Under the pieces are notes generated by a model that worked only from the letters and a program-made list of their open reading frames with translations, had not been told where the DNA came from and ran no database searches. Made by a program: the position numbers and the translations under genes. Below are positions 6,241-10,457 of a DNA stretch of 10,457 nt, one piece after another (position 1 is the first letter of the stretch; every line of letters begins with the position of its first letter). Source of the DNA: Candidatus Thiodiazotropha sp. (ex Gloverina cf. vestifex) (GTDB lineage Bacteria; Pseudomonadota; Gammaproteobacteria; Chromatiales; Chromatiaceae); contig JAHXHT010000054.1 of assembly GCA_025656435.1 (NCBI GenBank), positions 1 to 10,457 on the forward strand. Reading direction: 5' to 3'.

Positions 6241-7299
6241 TTGTCAGCCAAACCCCCGGTCAGCGAAGCCGTCGTCAGCGAGCGTGCTCAGCACTTTCTC
6301 AAGGCATTGATTGAGCGCTATATTCGCGAGGGGCAACCGGTGGGATCTCGCACCCTGGCCAAAGATACAGGGCTCGATCTCAGCCCGGCCACGGTACGCA
6401 ATGTTATGGCGGATCTGGAGGATCTGGGGCTGGTCTCCTCACCCCATACCTCGGCAGGACGCATTCCCACCATCACCGGTTTTAGGATGTTCATCGATTC
6501 TCTCCTCACTGTTGAGGATCCCAGAGAGATCGAGGTGACAAAGATTCGCACTGAGCTGCTGACGGGAAGCAGTGACGCCGCAGATCTGCTGGCGTCAGCC
6601 TCCCGACTCCTTTCCGGCATCACGCATATGGCGGGCGTGGTCACTGTGCCGCGTCATGAGCGCACCACTTTCCGTCAGATTGAATTTCTACCGCTGTCGG
6701 AGCATAGTGTGCTGGCAATCCTAGTGACCAATGCCGGCGAGGTACATAATCGTATTCTGCATACCCACAGAGATTTTGACCGTGCTGAACTGGATCAGGC
6801 GGCAAACTTCCTCAACAAATCTTTTGCCGGGCAACATATGGAGACAGTCAGGGATCGGGTGCTCAAAGAGCTCAACGATACCCGGGAGTCTTTTGACCAG
6901 GGCATGACCCAAGCACTAAAGATGGCAGGTGAAGTCGTTGGTGTCAGTGAGTCGAAAGAGGATTGCCTGATTGCCGGACAGACCAATCTGATGGAGTTCG
7001 CTGAACTGTCGAGTCTAGAGCAGCTGCGCAAGCTTTTTGATGCCTTTACCGAGAAGCGGGAGATCCTGCATCTTTTGGATCAGTTCCAGCATGCAGATGG
7101 TGTGCAGATCTTTATTGGAGAAGAATCGGGTTATCAACTGCTGAATGGATGCTCGGTGGTAACAGCGCCTTATCAGATCAATGAGAATGTGGTTGGCATG
7201 CTGGGTGTCATCGGGCCAACCCGGATGGATTACCAACGGGTGATTCCAGTGGTCGATGTCACGGCAAAAATTCTCGGCGCCGCCTTGAAAAAACAGTAA
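6241..7299 (+). CDS. hrcA: HrcA, heat-inducible transcription repressor
   Basis: HrcA binds CIRCE operators and represses chaperone genes, with its activity maintained by GroEL. In the 352-aa version the winged-helix domain contains RYIREGQPVGSRTLA (26-40), SPATVRNVMADLEDLGL (48-64) and the HTSAGRIPT wing (69-77), all family hallmarks. A GAF-like domain and dimerisation segments follow, ending in a segment with GVIGPTRMDY and the helix VTAKILGAALKK typical of the family C-terminus. No ATG is available near the N-terminus. I chose the TTG at 6241 because GGAG (6231-6234) stands 6 nt upstream. The alternative TTG at 6229 has no ribosome-binding site and adds only four residues. Its own CIRCE lies just upstream, and grpE follows after about 79 nt without an evident terminator. 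Confidence 0.95.
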   Translation: MSAKPPVSEAVVSERAQHFLKALIERYIREGQPVGSRTLAKDTGLDLSPATVRNVMADLEDLGLVSSPHTSAGRIPTITGFRMFIDSLLTVEDPREIEVTKIRTELLTGSSDAADLLASASRLLSGITHMAGVVTVPRHERTTFRQIEFLPLSEHSVLAILVTNAGEVHNRILHTHRDFDRAELDQAANFLNKSFAGQHMETVRDRVLKELNDTRESFDQGMTQALKMAGEVVGVSESKEDCLIAGQTNLMEFAELSSLEQLRKLFDAFTEKREILHLLDQFQHADGVQIFIGEESGYQLLNGCSVVTAPYQINENVVGMLGVIGPTRMDYQRVIPVVDVTAKILGAALKKQ

Positions 7300-7378
7300 T
7301 CATCCCAATATACGCGTGGATTCAGCCGGTCTTAAGCAGATCGGGGACCCTTAAATGTAGATCGAGGTTAATTGAGTG

Positions 7379-7987
7379 ATGGAAAAGGATCAGTCGGATC
7401 AACCGACAGAGACAAATGATGAGTTAGAGGCGGAAGCGGTTGAAGCGTCAACCGAAGAAGACACCGATGAAGTGCAATCTGAAGAGCCGGCACACGGCGA
7501 GCTGACCAAGCTGCTGGAGGATGCGCGAAGCAAGGCGGATGACCATTGGGATCAGCTGATGCGCACCCGCGCAGAGCTGGATAATCTGCGAAAGCGCAAC
7601 CAGCGGGATCTGGAAAGTGCGCACAAATTCGCCCTCGAAAAATTCTCTCAGGAGTTACTGCAGGTCTGGGACAGTCTGGAACTCGGGCATCAGGCGGCGC
7701 AGGATGAGCAGGCAGACGTGGACAAGCTTCGCCAAGGTACGGAGCTGACCCTGAAGTTGCTGACCGATGTCATGCAAAAAAGCGGTGTTGAGCAGGTAGA
7801 CCCCGAGGGTGAGCTTTTCAATCCTGAGTATCATCAGGCGATGTCGATGCAGGAACGCGAGGATGTGGCGCCCAACACCGTGGTTGCCGTGGTGCAGAAG
7901 GGCTATCTGCTGAATGGCCGTTTGCTGCGTCCTGCCATGGTCATGGTCTCAAAAGCGGGTGCGTCGACAATCGACGAAAAGGCTTGA
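7379..7987 (+). CDS. grpE: GrpE, nucleotide exchange factor of DnaK
   Basis: GrpE is the homodimeric exchange factor that releases ADP from DnaK. The 202-aa protein has a very acidic, probably disordered N-terminal tail (1-40). A long helix follows, including RTRAELDNLRKRNQRDLE (62-79), then a four-helix-bundle segment and a C-terminal beta domain carrying the signature GVEQVDPEGELFNPEYHQAM (136-155) and VVQKGYLLNGRLLRPAMV (171-188). The ATG at 7379 is preceded directly by an in-frame GTG at 7376. GAGG at 7364-7367 lies 8 nt from the GTG and 11 nt from the ATG, so the GTG (203 aa) may be the true start. The stop codon overlaps the -35 element of a heat-shock promoter for dnaK. Confidence 0.95.
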   Translation: MEKDQSDQPTETNDELEAEAVEASTEEDTDEVQSEEPAHGELTKLLEDARSKADDHWDQLMRTRAELDNLRKRNQRDLESAHKFALEKFSQELLQVWDSLELGHQAAQDEQADVDKLRQGTELTLKLLTDVMQKSGVEQVDPEGELFNPEYHQAMSMQEREDVAPNTVVAVVQKGYLLNGRLLRPAMVMVSKAGASTIDEKA

Positions 7988-8010
7988 ATAACCGGTGGTT
8001 GACCCCACAT
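7983..8010 (+). promoter_or_regulatory. Sigma-32 (RpoH) heat-shock promoter for dnaK
   Basis: CTTGAA (7983-7988) is an exact match to the sigma-32 -35 element. After a 14-nt spacer comes CCCCACAT (8003-8010), which matches the -10 consensus CCCCATnT except for one base. The -35 overlaps the grpE stop codon TGA (7985-7987). Transcription would start near 8017, giving a leader of about 50 nt before dnaK. This supports heat induction of dnaK independent of the hrcA promoter. Confidence 0.75.
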
Positions 8011-8024
8011 AAGGGTCAGTCAAC
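7998..8024 (+). repeat. Stem-loop in the grpE-dnaK spacer
   Basis: GTTGACCC (7998-8005) can pair with GGG (8013-8015) and GTCAAC (8019-8024) leaving a TCA bulge, or as TGACCC/GGGTCA with a 7-nt loop. The -10 box of the sigma-32 promoter lies within it. Only readthrough RNA from grpE would contain the whole hairpin. It could be a processing site or a weak attenuator, but no good T-tract follows. Confidence 0.4.
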
Positions 8025-8069
8025 AAGTATTTATCTTACTCAATAGAAGAATTTGGAGAATTAATCGTT

Positions 8070-10004
8070 ATGGCCAAGATCATTGGTATCGACCTGGGAA
8101 CCACCAACTCCTGCGTAGCAGTGATGGAAGGTGACACCACCAAGGTCATCGAAAACAGCGAGGGTGACCGCACCACACCATCCATCATTGCCTACTCCAA
8201 TGATGGTGAAATTCTCGTCGGCCAGTCGGCCAAGCGCCAGGCGGTCACCAATCCCCAGAACACCCTGTTTGCCATCAAGCGTCTGATCGGACGTATGTTT
8301 AAGGACGACGTGGTGCAGCGTGATGTCGACATGGTGCCCTACAAAATTGTCGGGGCGGACAACGGCGATGCCTGGGTTGAGGTCAATGGCAAGAAGATGG
8401 CGCCACCAGAGATTGCCGCCAAGATTCTGCAGAAGATGAAGAAGACGGCAGAGGACTATCTGGGCGAGACCGTGACCGAGGCGGTCATCACCGTACCGGC
8501 TTACTTTAATGACTCCCAGCGTCAGGCAACCAAGGATGCCGGCCGCATTGCCGGTCTAGAGGTCAAGCGTATTATCAATGAGCCGACAGCAGCTGCACTG
8601 GCCTACGGCATGGACAAGAAGCGTGGCGATCAGACCCTGGCGGTCTACGATCTGGGTGGTGGTACCTTCGATATCTCTATCATCGAGATTGCCGAGATCG
8701 ACGGCGAGCATCAGTTTGAGGTGCTTTCCACTAACGGTGACACCTTCCTGGGTGGTGAAGATTTCGATATGCGCATCATCGACCACTTGGTCGAGGAGTT
8801 CAAAAAGGACCAGGGTTTTGATCTGCGTAACGACCCGCTGGCACTGCAGCGTCTGAAAGAAGGAGCTGAGAAGGCTAAGATCGAGCTCTCCTCCAGCCAG
8901 CAGACAGATATCAATCTGCCTTACATCACGGCGGATGCCGGCGGCCCGAAACATCTCAATATCAAGCTGACGCGTGCCAAGCTGGAGGCGTTGGTGGATG
9001 ACCTGGTGACCCGCACCATTGAGCCCTGCAAGCTGGCGTTGAAGGATGCCGGTATCAGTGCAGGCAAGATCGATGAGGTGATCCTGGTCGGTGGCCAGAG
9101 TCGCATGCCTAAAGTACAGGAAGCGGTTAAGAACTTCTTCGGCAAGGAGGCCCGTAAAGACGTCAACCCGGATGAGGCGGTCGCTATCGGTGCCGCTATT
9201 CAAGGTGGTGTTCTGGGCGGTGATGTGAAAGATGTCCTGTTGCTCGATGTTACCCCGCTATCACTGGGTATCGAGACCCTGGGCGGTGTGATGACCAAAC
9301 TGATCGAGAAAAACACCACCATTCCGACCAGTGCATCCCAGGTTTTCTCTACCGCAGATGACAACCAGACTGCAGTGACGGTGCACGTGCTGCAGGGTGA
9401 GCGTGAACAAGCCGGAGCCAACAAGTCACTGGGTCGCTTCGATCTCAGCGATATTCCACCGGCGCCCCGTGGCGTGCCTCAGGTTGAAGTCAGTTTCGAT
9501 ATCGACGCAAACGGTATCCTGAATGTGTCCGCCAAGGACAAGGCGACCGGTAAAGAACAGTCCATTGTCATCAAGGCCTCTTCCGGTCTCAGTGATGACG
9601 AAGTGAGCCGGATGGTTCAGGATGCCGAGGCCCATGCAGATGAAGACCGTAAGTTCCATGAGCTGATCGGCGCACGGAACCAGGCCGATACCATGATCCA
9701 TGCCACCAAGAAATCCATGGAGGAACTGGGTGATGACAAGCTGGAAGCTGGTGAGAAAGAGAGCATCGAAGCGGCGATCAAGGATCTCGAAGAGATCATG
9801 AAGGGTGATGATAAGGATGCCATCGAAGCCAAGACCAAAGCGTTGGCAGATGCCTCGGGCAAGATGGCTGAACGTCTGTACGCTGAGAAGGGTACTGAGG
9901 CAGGGGCGGCGGATGCTGCTGAAGAGCCGCAGGACTCGGCGGGCAAGGCCGATGATGATGTTGTCGATGCCGAGTTTGAAGAGGTTAAGGACAACAAAAA
10001 CTAA
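8070..10004 (+). CDS. dnaK: DnaK (Hsp70) molecular chaperone
   Basis: DnaK is the cytosolic ATP-dependent chaperone that works with DnaJ and GrpE. The 644-aa protein is full length and very close to E. coli DnaK. The ATPase domain (1 to about 385) has the phosphate-1 motif GIDLGTTNS (6-14), Lys70 in FAIKRLIGR, Glu171 in NEPTAAALAYG, phosphate-2 DLGGGTFD (194-201) with the autophosphorylation residue Thr199, and adenosine-binding ILVGGQSRMP (338-347). The linker DVLLLDVTPLSLG (388-400) leads into the substrate-binding domain. The helical lid ends in the conserved tail DDVVDAEFEEVKD. The leader TTTGGAGAATTAATCGTT supplies a GGAG ribosome-binding site at 8055-8058, 11 nt before the ATG. A heat-shock promoter precedes the gene and a strong terminator follows it. 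Confidence 0.99.
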   Translation: MAKIIGIDLGTTNSCVAVMEGDTTKVIENSEGDRTTPSIIAYSNDGEILVGQSAKRQAVTNPQNTLFAIKRLIGRMFKDDVVQRDVDMVPYKIVGADNGDAWVEVNGKKMAPPEIAAKILQKMKKTAEDYLGETVTEAVITVPAYFNDSQRQATKDAGRIAGLEVKRIINEPTAAALAYGMDKKRGDQTLAVYDLGGGTFDISIIEIAEIDGEHQFEVLSTNGDTFLGGEDFDMRIIDHLVEEFKKDQGFDLRNDPLALQRLKEGAEKAKIELSSSQQTDINLPYITADAGGPKHLNIKLTRAKLEALVDDLVTRTIEPCKLALKDAGISAGKIDEVILVGGQSRMPKVQEAVKNFFGKEARKDVNPDEAVAIGAAIQGGVLGGDVKDVLLLDVTPLSLGIETLGGVMTKLIEKNTTIPTSASQVFSTADDNQTAVTVHVLQGEREQAGANKSLGRFDLSDIPPAPRGVPQVEVSFDIDANGILNVSAKDKATGKEQSIVIKASSGLSDDEVSRMVQDAEAHADEDRKFHELIGARNQADTMIHATKKSMEELGDDKLEAGEKESIEAAIKDLEEIMKGDDKDAIEAKTKALADASGKMAERLYAEKGTEAGAADAAEEPQDSAGKADDDVVDAEFEEVKDNKN

Positions 10005-10025
10005 CCGGTAAAAAAGCAACCCGAC

Positions 10026-10062
10026 AAACCGTACATCGGCCATTGGTCGATGTACGGTTTTT
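10026..10062 (+). terminator. Strong rho-independent terminator after dnaK
   Basis: A perfect 13-bp stem is formed by AAACCGTACATCG (10026-10038) and CGATGTACGGTTT (10048-10060). The pairing can extend inward through GCC/GGT to leave an ATT loop. The T-run continues to 10062 (five Ts, 10058-10062). It should end most dnaK transcripts 22-58 nt after the stop codon. With the matching A-run in front of the left arm it may also have some activity in reverse. Confidence 0.9.
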
Positions 10063-10143
10063 GGCGTTAAGCGCAACAGTCATTTCGTGCTAAACGTGAC
10101 AACACATTCGCAGTATTAAAGAACAGAAGTAACAGAATCGATT

Positions 10144-10457
10144 ATGGCAAAACGCGACTACTATGAGGTGCTTGGCGTCAACAAAAACGCCAGCGAGGCT
10201 GAGATCAAGAAGGCCTACCGCCGGCTTGCCATGAAGTATCATCCGGATCGCAATACAGGTGATGTAGGCACAGAGGCCGAGACTAATTTCAAGGAGGCCA
10301 AGGAGGCCTACGAAATTCTCTCCGATGGACAAAAGCGTGCGTCTTATGACCAGTTCGGACACGCCGGTGTTGATCCCGGTATGGGGGGTGGTCCAGGCGG
10401 ATTCAGTGGTGCAGGTGGTGCAGGTGGTGCAGGTGGTGCAGGTGGTGCAGGTGGTGC
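10144..10457 (+). CDS. dnaJ: DnaJ (Hsp40) co-chaperone, N-terminal part, cut by the window end
   Basis: DnaJ delivers substrates to DnaK and stimulates its ATPase. The visible 104 codons contain a complete J domain (MAKRDYYEVLGV at the start, HPD at 33-35, the DQFGHAG end at about 69-75), then the Gly-rich linker. The linker is unusual. After GVDPGMGGGPGGFS it becomes an exact Gly-Ala-Gly repeat encoded by a 9-bp unit, and it lacks the regular Phe residues of the usual G/F region in the part seen. The zinc-finger and C-terminal domains lie beyond the window. A strong terminator separates it from dnaK, so it should have its own promoter in the 81 nt from 10063 to 10143. I found no convincing sigma-70 or sigma-32 pair there. 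Confidence 0.96.
   Translation, partial: MAKRDYYEVLGVNKNASEAEIKKAYRRLAMKYHPDRNTGDVGTEAETNFKEAKEAYEILSDGQKRASYDQFGHAGVDPGMGGGPGGFSGAGGAGGAGGAGGAGG
10408..10457 (+). repeat. 9-bp tandem repeat (minisatellite) within the dnaJ Gly-rich linker
   Basis: Five complete identical copies of GGTGCAGGT run from 10408 to 10452 and a sixth begins (GGTGC) at the last base. Each unit is in frame and encodes Gly-Ala-Gly, so copy-number change would not shift the frame. The copies show no third-base variation, which suggests recent slippage expansion. The array reaches the window edge, so its full length is unknown. Confidence 0.95.

Noticed and set aside
7331..7358. Possible sigma-32 promoter before grpE (CTTAAG ... 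CCCTTAAAT)
   Set aside because: The spacing is too short and the -10 box lacks several consensus positions, unlike the dnaK promoter.
8556..9203. Minus-strand open frame of 215 codons inside dnaK
   Set aside because: dnaK is unmistakable on the plus strand. Long antisense frames are common in highly biased genes, and no domain is recognisable.
9426..10076. Minus-strand open frame of 216 codons over the dnaK 3' end and terminator
   Set aside because: It would cover the conserved DnaK lid and start within or beyond the intrinsic terminator. I see no ribosome-binding site or family motif.
10067..10093. Degenerate CIRCE-like element before dnaJ (TTAAGCGC ... CGTGCTAA)
   Set aside because: Only the right half (GTGCTAA) resembles CIRCE. 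The left arm has too many mismatches and the arms do not pair well.

Overview
This window looks like a housekeeping stretch from a gammaproteobacterial chromosome. The order transporter / ratA-rnfH / bamE / fur / recN-nadK / hrcA-grpE-dnaK-dnaJ resembles the smpB-ratA-rnfH-bamE-fur-recN-grpE-dnaK-dnaJ neighbourhood known from Pseudomonas and relatives. The DnaK, Fur and RatA sequences read as clearly gammaproteobacterial. The presence of hrcA with a CIRCE operator, which enteric bacteria lack, points towards a Chromatiales-like or sulfur-oxidiser-like lineage. That lineage placement is inference only. I see no mobile element, CRISPR array, rRNA or tRNA.

Layout. Bases 1-182 are intergenic and hold two inverted repeats. 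A rightward tri-cistron follows: a Na+-coupled amino-acid transporter of the NSS/SNF family, then ratA (2-nt gap), then rnfH (4-nt ATGA overlap). rnfH ends tail-to-tail with the leftward lipoprotein gene bamE, and their stop codons overlap. bamE and fur diverge from a short shared region. fur converges on a leftward nadK-recN pair that overlaps by 7 nt. nadK and hrcA diverge from a roughly 280-bp intergenic region that holds a candidate nadK promoter, several dyads and a near-perfect CIRCE operator. The rest is the rightward heat-shock cluster hrcA-grpE-dnaK-dnaJ. dnaJ is cut by the window edge inside a 9-bp tandem repeat.

How the parts work together. HrcA should repress its own transcription unit through CIRCE. 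A sigma-32-type promoter overlaps the grpE stop codon and should give dnaK a separate heat-shock input. A strong intrinsic terminator after dnaK separates it from dnaJ. DnaK, DnaJ and GrpE are the Hsp70 machine. BamE serves outer-membrane protein assembly, Fur iron homeostasis, RecN double-strand-break repair and NadK NADP supply.

I found no new multi-gene system. The points worth a second look are regulatory: the double heat-shock control, the palindromes in front of the transporter and nadK, and the minisatellite in the dnaJ Gly-rich linker. Several gene starts also need adjusting (fur, nadK, hrcA, grpE).
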